DNA of 6,900 nucleotides from Actinomycetota bacterium (GTDB lineage Bacteria; Actinomycetota; Actinomycetes; Propionibacteriales; Nocardioidaceae): contig WLIH01000143.1 of assembly GCA_009702305.1 (NCBI GenBank), positions 1-6,900 of the forward strand, in the 5' to 3' direction. The notes under the pieces are model-generated. The model was not told where the DNA came from. It saw only the letters and a program-made list of their open reading frames with translations, and did no database searches. Position numbers and translations under genes: made by a program. Shown here in pieces: positions 1-6,858 of this stretch (position 1 is the stretch's first letter; the number at the start of each line of letters is the position of its first letter).

Positions 1-54
1 CCCCTCGGCGCGCCGGAGCGCGTCCACAGGCACACGACCCGACGGGGCCGAGGA
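1..54 (-). terminator. possible stem-loop just downstream of hyuB-like gene
   Basis: This non-coding stretch follows directly after the hyuB-like stop codon. A 7-bp inverted repeat pairs CCTCGGC (3-9) with GCCGAGG (47-53) across a 37-nt loop. The left arm runs into a separate short palindrome, CGGCGCGCCG (6-15), that could compete with it. There is no T-tract, so this is not a classical intrinsic terminator, and inverted repeats of this size arise easily in GC-rich DNA. The window edge cuts off whatever follows, so I cannot tell whether the operon ends here or another gene starts. Confidence 0.2.
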
Positions 55-1965
55 TCAGAGCAGGTCGACGTCGGCGTACGCCGACCCGCCGGCCAGGCTC
101 GCGTAGCCTGGCCCGCGATCGAAGAACGCCGCGCTCGGCGCAGGCCGCGAGGCCCGCTCGCGTGCGGTCGCTGCCGCGTCGTGGCCCAGTGAGTCGTCCT
201 CGAGGCTGCCGGTGAGCACGACGCCGTACGCCGACAGCGCCGCCGCGAGCGACACCTTGCGCCAGACGACGTCGCGCACGACCGCCTCGGGGTCGCGCGA
301 CAGCGGGTCGCCCCAGCCGCCGCCACCGGTCGTGCGGATCCGGATGACCTCGCCGGCCGCGACCGGCTCGGCGTCGGCGAGGGCGTCGACGACCCGCTCG
401 GCCGGGCCGCCGGGGTCGATCACGACCTCGAACGGCGCTCCGGCGAGCCCGCCCCGGACACCCCAGCAGGCCAGGATCGAGCGGTCGGCGATCGACATGA
501 AGTGACCGTCGCGCAGCATCCGGATCTGCTTCTCGTAGCCGAGGCCGCCGCGGTACTGCCCCGGACCACCGGAGTCGATCGCGAGGGAGAGCGACTCGAC
601 GCGGAACGGGAAACGGGCCTCGGTGAACTCCGTGGGCAGGTTGCGCGAGTCGGGCACCACATGGATGGTGTCCTCGCCGTCGGCGTAGTAGCGCCCGCCC
701 GAGCCGCCGCCCAGCACCTCCCGCATCAGGTAGGGACGGCCCTCGAGGTCGAGTCCGTAGACGCCGGTGTAGCGGATCGTCTCCTGGTCGGCCGGCATCC
801 TGCCGTCGACCGCCTTCGCGACGACACCGGCCAGCACGCCGAGCAGCCGCAGGATGACGAAGGTCCGGGCGTTGGTCGGCGCGGGGAAGACCGGCGTCAG
901 CAGCGTGCCCGGCTCGGGGAAGCGCATCTCGATCAGCGGCACGATGCCCTCGTTGACGTCGAGCTCGGCCATCCGCTCCGGACTCTCGGCGAGGTTGCGC
1001 AGGATCGGCGCCAACCACTTCTTGAGGAAGACGCCGTCGCTCTGGTCGCCCGAGTGGTTGATCGGGCCCTTGGCCTGCGGTCCGGTGCCGTCGAAGTCGA
1101 GCACGATCCGCTCGCCGTCGGGGTCGTCGGCGGCGGTGCGGGTCAGGGTGATCCGCTGGGTGTGCAGGCGCGGCTCGTCGACGCCGTCGTGCTCGGCGTA
1201 GTCCTCCCAGGTCCAACTGCCGACGGGGATCTGCGACAGGATCTCGCGACGGTAGGTCGTCGTGGTGCGGTCGATGATGGCGTCGAAGCAGGACTCGATC
1301 GTCGCCACGCCGTAGCGGTCGAAGAGCTCCCCGAGGCGGCGGGCGCCCATCAGGCACGCCGAGCACTCGGCGTCGAGGTCGGCGGAGAGCGACTCGGGCA
1401 TCCGGGAGTTGCGCGTCATGATCGTCAGCGCCGCCCGGTTGGGCACGCCCCGGTCGTAGAGCTTGATGGGAGGCACCATCAGGCCCTCCTCGAAGACGCT
1501 GGTCGCGGTCGACGGCATCGAGCCCGGCACCGAGCCGCCGATGTCGTCGTGGTGGCCGAACGCCTGCACGAAGGCCACGACGCGCCCGTCGCTGAAGACC
1601 GGCACAGTGACGCACAGGTCCGGCAGGTGGCCGATGCCGCCCTCGGAGCGGTAGACGTCGTTGTGGAAGAACACGTCGCCCGGCTGCATCTCCTCGATCG
1701 GGAAGTCGCGGGCGACCGGATGGACCAGGGCGGAGTAGGACCGGCCGGTGAGCTTGCGCAGCAGCCGGTCGTGGATGCCCGCGCGGAAGTCGTGGGCGTC
1801 GCGGATCATCGGGCTGCGGCTGGTGCGGCCGATCGCCGTCTCGACCTCCATCTCGACCGAGGCCAGCGAGCCCTGCACGATCTCGACCAGCACCGGGTCG
1901 GCGCTCGCACCTCGGTCGTCGGTCAGGAACCCGAACGGGAACTGGGTCGGCGCACGTCTGCTCAT
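55..1965 (-). CDS. hyuB: hydantoinase B / oxoprolinase family protein (HyuB-like subunit)
   Basis: This 636-residue protein is the B subunit of an ATP-dependent hydantoinase/5-oxoprolinase/carboxylase-type enzyme, cytoplasmic with no signal peptide or membrane segment. It spans a full Hydantoinase_B domain. Visible landmarks are PGDVFFHNDVY (95-105) and HLPD (113-116), a His/Asp-rich AFGHHDDIGG (135-144) where the family places likely metal or substrate ligands, NHSG (303-306), GGPGQYRGGLG (466-475) and the terminal GGGGWGDP (547-554). The spacing between ND and HLPD includes SEGGIG, where many relatives have the shorter GGTHLPD form. A tail of about 80 residues follows, including a common YGVVL element (580-584). 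I chose the ATG at 1963-1965 because GAGGA (1970-1974) sits four bases upstream, the family N-terminus begins there, and the codon overlaps the hyuA stop as ATGA. The open frame continues far upstream only as an antisense-like artefact over hyuA. The symbol reflects family membership. The substrate is unknown: hydantoin, oxoproline, lactam hydrolysis and ketone carboxylation are all possible. Confidence 0.93.
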   Translation of the reverse strand: MSRRAPTQFPFGFLTDDRGASADPVLVEIVQGSLASVEMEVETAIGRTSRSPMIRDAHDFRAGIHDRLLRKLTGRSYSALVHPVARDFPIEEMQPGDVFFHNDVYRSEGGIGHLPDLCVTVPVFSDGRVVAFVQAFGHHDDIGGSVPGSMPSTATSVFEEGLMVPPIKLYDRGVPNRAALTIMTRNSRMPESLSADLDAECSACLMGARRLGELFDRYGVATIESCFDAIIDRTTTTYRREILSQIPVGSWTWEDYAEHDGVDEPRLHTQRITLTRTAADDPDGERIVLDFDGTGPQAKGPINHSGDQSDGVFLKKWLAPILRNLAESPERMAELDVNEGIVPLIEMRFPEPGTLLTPVFPAPTNARTFVILRLLGVLAGVVAKAVDGRMPADQETIRYTGVYGLDLEGRPYLMREVLGGGSGGRYYADGEDTIHVVPDSRNLPTEFTEARFPFRVESLSLAIDSGGPGQYRGGLGYEKQIRMLRDGHFMSIADRSILACWGVRGGLAGAPFEVVIDPGGPAERVVDALADAEPVAAGEVIRIRTTGGGGWGDPLSRDPEAVVRDVVWRKVSLAAALSAYGVVLTGSLEDDSLGHDAAATARERASRPAPSAAFFDRGPGYASLAGGSAYADVDLL

Positions 1966-4058
1966 GCGGTCCTCGCGGCGGTGGTGGCGGCGTCGCGGGT
2001 CACGACCAGGTCGAGGTAGTCGTCGACACGGGCGGTGAACCCGGGGTGCAGCGGCACCGTGGAGCCGAACTCCTCGATGATCGCGGGGCCGCTGAGCACG
2101 GAGCCGGGGCCGAGATCGGCGCGCCAGTAGACCGGGGTGTCGATGTGGCCGTGCCCCGCCTCGAAGCACACGGGGCGCCGGCCGGTCGGGGTGGCGGCAG
2201 GTCGCCCACCCGGGGCGGTGCGGATCTCCGGACGCCGGATCGGCCCGATGCCCGAGATCCGCAGGTTGACCCACTCGACGCGCTGGGTCGGGTCGGCTGC
2301 GAAGTCGTAGCCGTACGTCGCGCGGTGCTCGGCGTGGAAGCGCCGCACGATCTCCGCGAGCAGCGCGTCGTCGACCGCGCCGTCGGGCACCGTCACCCGC
2401 ACCTCGAAGGCCTGGCCGAAGTAGCGCAGGTCGGCGGTGCGCAGGAACTGGTGCTCGTCGGGGGCGAATCCCTCGGCGTTGAGCGCGCCGGCGGCGCGGG
2501 TCGTCAGGGCGTCGTACGCCGTCGCGACGGCGGCCGGGTCGAGGGCGTCGGCCAGCGCGACGTGGGTCTGCACGTAGTCGTTGCGGACGTCGACCGTGAG
2601 CAGTCCGAACGCCGACACGTTGCCGGGGTTGGGCGGCACCAGCACGGCCCGCAGCCCGAGGATGTCGATGAGACGGCACAGCAGCAGCGAGCCGGACCCG
2701 CCGAAGGTGACCAGGGTGAAGTCGCGGACGTCGAGTCCGCGCTTGACGGTGACCTGGCGCAGCGCGTTGGCCTGATTCCACGCGGAGATCTCGAGCACGC
2801 CCTCGGCGCACGCCAGCTCGTCGCGCCCCAGGCGAGCTGCGAGTGCCGCGATGCCGTCGGCGGCTGCGGCGACGTCGAGCGGGATCTCGCCACCGAGCAG
2901 GTGCGGGGGGATGCGCCCGAGCCGCACGTGGGCGTCGGTGATGGTGACCTCGGTGCCGCCGTGGCCGTAGCAGATCGGACCGGGGTCGGCCCCGGCCGAC
3001 TGCGGCCCGACCTTGAGCGTGCCCTCGGGCGAGATCCAGGCGATCGAGCCGCCACCGGCCCCGACCGTGACGATGTCGATCATGGCGATCTTGGAGGGGA
3101 AGGCGCCGACCGTGCCCTCGGTGGTGAGCGTCGGCTCGCCGTCGATGACGACCGAGACGTCGGTGGAGGTGCCGCCTCCGTCGCAGGTGAGCACCCGGTC
3201 GAAGCCGGCCGTGCGTGCGATCAGCGCGGCGCCGAGCGCGCCCGCCGCCGGGCCGGACAGCACCGTCGTGATCGGCTGGTGCACCACCTCGGCCGCCGAG
3301 AGCACCCCGCCGTTGGACTTCATGACGTAGAAGGGCGGCACCTGCCCGTCGGTGGCGTAGTCGGCCAGCCGGCCGGCGATGTTGGAGACGTAGGCCGCGA
3401 GCCGCGGCTTGACGGCGGCGTCGACCAGGGTGGTCATCGCGCGCTCGTACTCGCGGTACTCGCGCAGCACCTCGCTGCTCACCGACACGACGGCGAGGGG
3501 ATGCTCCTCGAGCAGGATCGCGCGCATCCGGTCCTCGTGGTCGGGGTTGGCGTAGGAGTGCAGGAAGCAGACGCCCAGCGTGTTGACGCCGCGGTCGCGG
3601 TACCAGCGCGCCGTGGCCCGCGCACCGGCCTCGTCGAAGGGCCGCACCTCGGCACCGGTCACGTCGAGGCGACCCTCGACCCCGCGGACCAGGTCGCGCG
3701 GCACGATCCGGGGCGGCTTGACCCAGAAGTAGGAGTTGCCGTAGCCGTCGGGCACCGACTGCCGGGCGATCTCGAGCATCGCCTCGTAGCCGGTGTTGGT
3801 GATGAAGCCGAGCCGGTCGACCTTGCCCTCGAGGAGCTGGTTGGTCGCGACGGTCGTGCCGTGGCTGACAGCGCTGATCGCCTCGGGGCCGGCGTCGAGC
3901 AGGGCGAGCACCTTGTCGATCCCGGCGAGGAACCCGTCGGCGGGGTTGCCCGGCGTCGAGGGCGTCTTCGTGGTGACGATGTCGCCGGTGTCCTCGTCGA
4001 AGGCGACGACGTCGGTGAAGGTGCCGCCCGTGTCGATCCCGACCCGGATCCTGCGCAT
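1962..4058 (-). CDS. hyuA: hydantoinase A / oxoprolinase family protein (HyuA-like ATPase subunit)
   Basis: This 698-residue protein is the ATP-binding partner of HyuB; in this family ATP activates the substrate's carbonyl oxygen. Hydantoinase_A N-terminal region: about 4-185, with nucleotide loop GIDTGGTFTD (7-16) and SHGTT (65-69). Central Hydantoinase_A domain: about 205-490, with SGPAAGALGA (268-277), DGGGTSTDVS (293-302), VGAGGGSIA (332-340), GADPGPICYG (356-365) and FGGSG (452-456). C-terminal part: about 500-690, ending near SGPAIIEE (656-663). Length is normal for the separate A subunit. Departures from the usual consensus are Gly for Met in DMGGTSTD, and SLLLC in place of the common PLHA after FGG. 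I chose the ATG at 4056-4058: GGAGG (4063-4067) lies four bases upstream and the protein then begins MRRIRVGIDTGG. An adjacent ATG (4059-4061) or a GTG (4083-4085, adding nine residues) is possible. The stop overlaps the hyuB start by 4 nt, so the two are probably translationally coupled. Substrate is not determinable. Confidence 0.93.
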   Translation of the reverse strand: MRRIRVGIDTGGTFTDVVAFDEDTGDIVTTKTPSTPGNPADGFLAGIDKVLALLDAGPEAISAVSHGTTVATNQLLEGKVDRLGFITNTGYEAMLEIARQSVPDGYGNSYFWVKPPRIVPRDLVRGVEGRLDVTGAEVRPFDEAGARATARWYRDRGVNTLGVCFLHSYANPDHEDRMRAILLEEHPLAVVSVSSEVLREYREYERAMTTLVDAAVKPRLAAYVSNIAGRLADYATDGQVPPFYVMKSNGGVLSAAEVVHQPITTVLSGPAAGALGAALIARTAGFDRVLTCDGGGTSTDVSVVIDGEPTLTTEGTVGAFPSKIAMIDIVTVGAGGGSIAWISPEGTLKVGPQSAGADPGPICYGHGGTEVTITDAHVRLGRIPPHLLGGEIPLDVAAAADGIAALAARLGRDELACAEGVLEISAWNQANALRQVTVKRGLDVRDFTLVTFGGSGSLLLCRLIDILGLRAVLVPPNPGNVSAFGLLTVDVRNDYVQTHVALADALDPAAVATAYDALTTRAAGALNAEGFAPDEHQFLRTADLRYFGQAFEVRVTVPDGAVDDALLAEIVRRFHAEHRATYGYDFAADPTQRVEWVNLRISGIGPIRRPEIRTAPGGRPAATPTGRRPVCFEAGHGHIDTPVYWRADLGPGSVLSGPAIIEEFGSTVPLHPGFTARVDDYLDLVVTRDAATTAARTA

Positions 4059-4061
4059 CAT

Positions 4062-4067
4062 TCCTCC
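4062..4067 (-). promoter_or_regulatory. strong ribosome binding site for hyuA
   Basis: On the minus strand, GGAGGA lies directly before two consecutive ATG codons. From the GGAGG core the spacing is one base to the first ATG (4059-4061) and four to the second (4056-4058), favouring the second. A weaker GGGAG (4091-4095) stands five bases before an in-frame GTG at 4083-4085, so a nine-residue longer form cannot be excluded. It is the strongest Shine-Dalgarno match in the window, suggesting hyuA is translated independently of the preceding gene. Confidence 0.6.
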
Positions 4068-4107
4068 AGTCAATCGGCCGGCCACGGGGGCTCCCTACGG
4101 CAGAGGT

Positions 4108-4776
4108 TCACGCATCCACGGGTCGTTCGTTGTAGACGCCCGCCCGCACCTGCCCGGTCAGGGCCCCGATCGCATCGGTCACCCGATCGGTCAGGTCGCG
4201 CCGCGCTTTGCCGAGCGCGAGGCCGTCGTACTCCCCCGCCACCCGGATCGGCGCTCCGAACCGTACGGTCACCTTCACCAGCCGCGGGCGCGACGCGCCC
4301 ACCGGCTGCAGCAGCTCGGTGCCGATCAGGCCGACCGGCACGATCGGCACTCCGGCGGTGAGGGCGAGGTGGGCCACGCCCGTGCGTCCGCGGTAGAGGC
4401 GACCGTCCCTCGAGCGGGTGCCCTCCGGGTAGAGGCCGAACGCCTCACCGCGGGCGAGGACCTCGAGCGCGACGTCGAGGCTCTTGATCGCCGCGCGCGG
4501 GTCGTCGCGGTCGACCGGGGTCATCCCCAGGCCCTCGAACCACGCCCGGCTGAGCGCTCCGCGCACGCCCGTGCCGGTGAAATAGTCCGACTTGGCGAGG
4601 AAGACGACCTTGCGCGGCACCACGACCGGGATGACGACCGAGTCCATGAAGCTGAGGTGGTTGCTGGCGAGCAGCACGCCGCCGCTGGCCGGCACGTGCT
4701 CGCGCCCCTCGACGACCGGTCGCCAGATGGCACGGGCGAGCGGAGGCACGGTCGCGTGCAGCACGGGATAGAGCAC
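4108..4776 (-). CDS. PlsC-type lysophospholipid acyltransferase family protein
   Basis: This 222-residue protein belongs to the PlsC/AGPAT acyltransferases, which transfer an acyl group from acyl-CoA or acyl-ACP to a glycerolipid such as 1-acylglycerol-3-phosphate at the membrane face. The HX4D catalytic block is NHLSFMD (39-45; His40, Asp45). The later family blocks are also visible: GMTPVDRDD (84-92, Arg90), FGLYPEGTRS (113-122, with Glu118 and Arg121) and VPIVPVG (143-149). Length is typical of the short actinobacterial members. No clear transmembrane helix is seen; the N-terminus (1-20) is mildly hydrophobic and may associate with the membrane. The start is GTG (4774-4776) with no recognisable Shine-Dalgarno sequence and no other ATG or GTG in frame within the short gap upstream, so the start is less certain than the fold. 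It lies 85 bp after the amidase and 49 bp before hyuA. The acceptor is unknown: lysophosphatidate, another lysolipid or a mycothiol/mannoside-type acceptor are all possible. Its role beside catabolic genes is unclear. Confidence 0.9.
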   Translation of the reverse strand: MLYPVLHATVPPLARAIWRPVVEGREHVPASGGVLLASNHLSFMDSVVIPVVVPRKVVFLAKSDYFTGTGVRGALSRAWFEGLGMTPVDRDDPRAAIKSLDVALEVLARGEAFGLYPEGTRSRDGRLYRGRTGVAHLALTAGVPIVPVGLIGTELLQPVGASRPRLVKVTVRFGAPIRVAGEYDGLALGKARRDLTDRVTDAIGALTGQVRAGVYNERPVDA

Positions 4777-4815
4777 GCGATCAGTCTTGCGGTTACCGAC
4801 CAGTCCGCCGAGACG

Positions 4816-4854
4816 CGGCGCGACGGCGCCCGGCCCGCGGCGCCTCGCGCGCCG
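4816..4854 (-). terminator. GC-rich hairpin between amidase and acyltransferase genes
   Basis: Eight bases after the amidase stop, on the minus strand, two nested inverted repeats occur. The outer one pairs CGGCGCG (4816-4822) with CGCGCCG (4848-4854). The inner one pairs GGCGCC (4825-4830) with GGCGCC (4839-4844) around an 8-nt loop, with a small asymmetric bulge between stems. The predicted structure would be very stable. There is no T-run, so it fits a weak or U-less terminator, or an mRNA 3'-end stabiliser, that would separate coxG-amidase from the acyltransferase-hyuAB genes. At this base composition chance hairpins are common. Confidence 0.35.
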
Positions 4855-4861
4855 AGGACTG

Positions 4862-6259
4862 CTAGCGCTGCGCGGCGGCGGCGGCCTCGAAGGCCGAGGC
4901 GATCTCGAGCAGCCGACGGTCGGCGCCGTGCGGAGCGACGATCTGTACGCCGACGGGGAGGCCCCCCGGGGTGCGACCGGCAGGCACCGCGATCGCAGGG
5001 CACCCGGTGACGGAGATGAGGTAGGCGGAGCGCATCCAATCGAGGTAGGACCCGAGCGGCTCGCCGTTGATCTGGGTGGGGTACTCCTCCTCGACGGGGA
5101 ACGGCGGCACCTGCGAGACCGGCAGCACCAGCACGTCGTAGGAGGCGAAGAAGCGCCGCATCCGCTCCCCCAGCGTGGTGCGCTGGGTGTAGGCCCGGGC
5201 CACGTCAGCGCCGCTCAGGGCAGCGCCGGCGCGGATGTTGTCGGCCAGCGAGGTCTTGAAGGCGGCCGGGTCGGCGTCCAGCAGCCGGCCGAGCTTCGCG
5301 TGCAGGTGCCAGGCGCGCAGGGTGCGGAAGGTGTCCTCGGCCTCCGGCAGGGACGGGGCGTCGGCGAAGACCCGCGCGCCGGCACGCGCCATCACCCGAC
5401 CCGCCTCCTCGACCACCGTCGCGACCTCGTGGTCGACCTCGAACGCGCCGCCGAGATCGAGGGACCAGGCGACCCGCAGCCCCTGGAGGCTGCCGGCGAG
5501 AGGCGGTGCGAACCAGGCTCCCGGCTCGGCCAGCGCGTGCGGCACGCGGAGATCGGGCCCGGCGATCACGGACAGCAGCAGGGCCAGGTCGCCGACGTTG
5601 CGCGCCAGCGGACCGCCGACCGAGGTGGTCTCCCACTGGTTGTAGAGGGGCCACTCCGGCACGCGCCCGAGGGAGGGGCGCATCCCGACGACCCCGCAGA
5701 ACGACGCGGGGTTGCGCAACGACCCGCCCATGTCGGACCCGTCGGCGAGCGGCACCATCCCGGACGCCAGCGCGGCTGCTGCCCCACCGCTGGAGCCACC
5801 GGCGGACCGGGTGGGATCGACGGGGTTGCGGGTGGTGCCGAAGACGGTGTTGAAGGTGTGCGAGCCGGCCGCGAACTCCGGCACGTTGGTGCGCCCGAGC
5901 AGCACCACGCCGGCGCGGCGGATCCGCTCGACGATCAGCTCGTCGGAGTCCGGCACGTAGTCGGCGAAGAGCGGGGATCCGTAGGTGGTGCGCCAGCCGG
6001 CGACCGCGTGCGTGTCCTTGACCGCGAACGGCAGACCGTGGAGAGGGCCGATCCGACCGCCGGCGGCGAGGTGCTCGTCGGCGGCGGCCGCACCGGCCCG
6101 GGCGCGCTCGGGGTCGAGCGAGACCAGCGCGTTGAGCTCCGGGTTGCACTCCTCGATGCGAGCCAGGTGCAGCTCCAGGAGCTCGCGCGCCGAGATGGCG
6201 CGGTGGCGCACGGCGGCCGCCATGTCGCGGGCGGTGGAGAAGATCGAGAGCTGGCTCAT
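4862..6259 (-). CDS. amidase (amidase signature family)
   Basis: This 465-residue soluble enzyme hydrolyses a carboxylic amide, releasing ammonia or an amine. The complete Ser-cisSer-Lys triad can be assigned: Lys81 in FAVKD (78-82), cis-Ser156 in GGSSGG (154-159) and nucleophile Ser180 in DMGGSLRNP (176-184). The 24-residue spacing between the serines matches the family (as in FAAH). Other family landmarks are GPLHGLPFAVKD (71-82), GRTNVPEFA (122-130), FGTTRNP (140-146) and GLPVGVQIVAP (433-443). Length is normal and there is no signal peptide. The ATG at 6257-6259 overlaps the upstream gene's stop as ATGA. It has only a poor Shine-Dalgarno match, so translation probably depends on coupling to the coxG-like gene. 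The open frame continues upstream but only over that gene. It is not GatA by context, as gatB and gatC are absent here. The substrate is unknown; a linear amide from a heterocycle pathway is an inference from the neighbours. Confidence 0.93.
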   Translation of the reverse strand: MSQLSIFSTARDMAAAVRHRAISARELLELHLARIEECNPELNALVSLDPERARAGAAAADEHLAAGGRIGPLHGLPFAVKDTHAVAGWRTTYGSPLFADYVPDSDELIVERIRRAGVVLLGRTNVPEFAAGSHTFNTVFGTTRNPVDPTRSAGGSSGGAAAALASGMVPLADGSDMGGSLRNPASFCGVVGMRPSLGRVPEWPLYNQWETTSVGGPLARNVGDLALLLSVIAGPDLRVPHALAEPGAWFAPPLAGSLQGLRVAWSLDLGGAFEVDHEVATVVEEAGRVMARAGARVFADAPSLPEAEDTFRTLRAWHLHAKLGRLLDADPAAFKTSLADNIRAGAALSGADVARAYTQRTTLGERMRRFFASYDVLVLPVSQVPPFPVEEEYPTQINGEPLGSYLDWMRSAYLISVTGCPAIAVPAGRTPGGLPVGVQIVAPHGADRRLLEIASAFEAAAAAQR

Positions 6260-6858
6260 CGTCGGCGGCCCAGACGCGACCCGGCCAGGACCCCGAGGAG
6301 CACGAGCCCGGCACCCACGGCGATCCCCTTGAGGAAGTCGTCCTGGGAGGAGAGGGACGACGACCGGGCCGGAGGCGTGAAGACACCCGGCTCGGAGGGC
6401 ACCGCAGCAGCGGCGTCGGCCGGGCCCGCCGGTCGCGCGACGTTGCCGAAGAACTCCGCGGCCATCCGCTTGGAGACCGACGTCAGCATCCGCTGGCCGA
6501 CCCCGCCGACCATGCCGCCGACGGTGGCGTCGGCGTCGTACGAGACCCGGGTGCCCTCCGCTCCGAGATCCTCGAAGCTCACCGCCACGGTGGCGTCGAC
6601 GGTGCCGGGCGCGCCCGCCCCGGACAGCTTCATCACGAGCGAGCGGTGCTCGACCAGGTCGGTCAGCGAGCACGACCCGTCGTAGGTGCCCTTGATCGCG
6701 GCGACCCCCGCGGTGACCGTCATCGCATAGGCATGCTCGCCGGTCGCCTCGAGCCGCGAGCAGCCCGGGATGCTGCGCACCAGCACGGCGGGATCCAGCA
6801 GCGCGTCCCATGCGGTCGCGACCGGCATCGGCAGGACGTTGGCTCCGGCGATCTTCAC
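6256..6858 (-). CDS. coxG: CoxG-like SRPBCC family protein with C-terminal membrane anchor
   Basis: This 200-residue protein resembles carbon monoxide dehydrogenase subunit G (CoxG), a member of the START/SRPBCC hydrophobic-cavity fold. CoxG proteins are encoded with molybdenum hydroxylases of the CO dehydrogenase/xanthine oxidase class and have been linked to membrane recruitment of the enzyme and quinone handling. The SRPBCC domain occupies about residues 1-143. Visible elements are VRSIPGCSRLE (27-37), KGTYDG (56-61), GAPGTVDATVAVSFED (82-97) and VGGMVGGVGQRML (113-125). A Pro/Ala/Ser-rich linker (142-170) leads to one hydrophobic helix, about 176-193, followed by a basic end (RLGRRR). This layout fits a tail-anchored protein facing the cytoplasm. 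The start is GTG (6856-6858) with AGGAG (6867-6871) eight bases upstream. The stop overlaps the amidase ATG. The coxL, coxM and coxS partners are not in the window, so the symbol denotes family similarity only; a function outside CO oxidation is more likely. Confidence 0.88.
   Translation of the reverse strand: MKIAGANVLPMPVATAWDALLDPAVLVRSIPGCSRLEATGEHAYAMTVTAGVAAIKGTYDGSCSLTDLVEHRSLVMKLSGAGAPGTVDATVAVSFEDLGAEGTRVSYDADATVGGMVGGVGQRMLTSVSKRMAAEFFGNVARPAGPADAAAAVPSEPGVFTPPARSSSLSSQDDFLKGIAVGAGLVLLGVLAGSRLGRRR

Noticed and set aside
502..2019. 505-codon open frame on the plus strand
   Set aside because: It is antisense to hyuB, with Val/Arg/Asp/His-rich composition typical of a shadow frame and no motif.
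1966..2811. N-terminal extension of the hyuB-like frame (about 280 extra residues)
   Set aside because: The extension is Arg/Pro-rich, lies wholly over the 3' part of hyuA in another frame, and precedes a well-placed ATG with a Shine-Dalgarno sequence at the hyuA stop.
2046..4361. 771-codon open frame on the plus strand
   Set aside because: It runs antisense across hyuA and into the acyltransferase gene, with Arg/Gly/Asp/Val-rich low-complexity translation and no domain motif. This is the expected shadow of a high-GC gene.
4862..6259. Assignment of the amidase as GatA (Asp/Glu-tRNA amidotransferase subunit A)
   Set aside because: The signature and triad are shared, but there is no gatC or gatB beside it, and the catabolic neighbourhood points to a general amidase.
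4787..6685. 632-codon open frame on the plus strand
   Set aside because: It lies antisense to the amidase and CoxG-like genes and reads as repetitive Gly/Arg/Val/His-rich sequence without motifs. The opposite strand carries complete catalytic motifs in correct order.
6260..6811. N-terminal extension of the amidase frame (184 extra residues)
   Set aside because: It overlaps the CoxG-like gene out of frame and has no domain. The family N-terminus begins at the ATG at 6257-6259.
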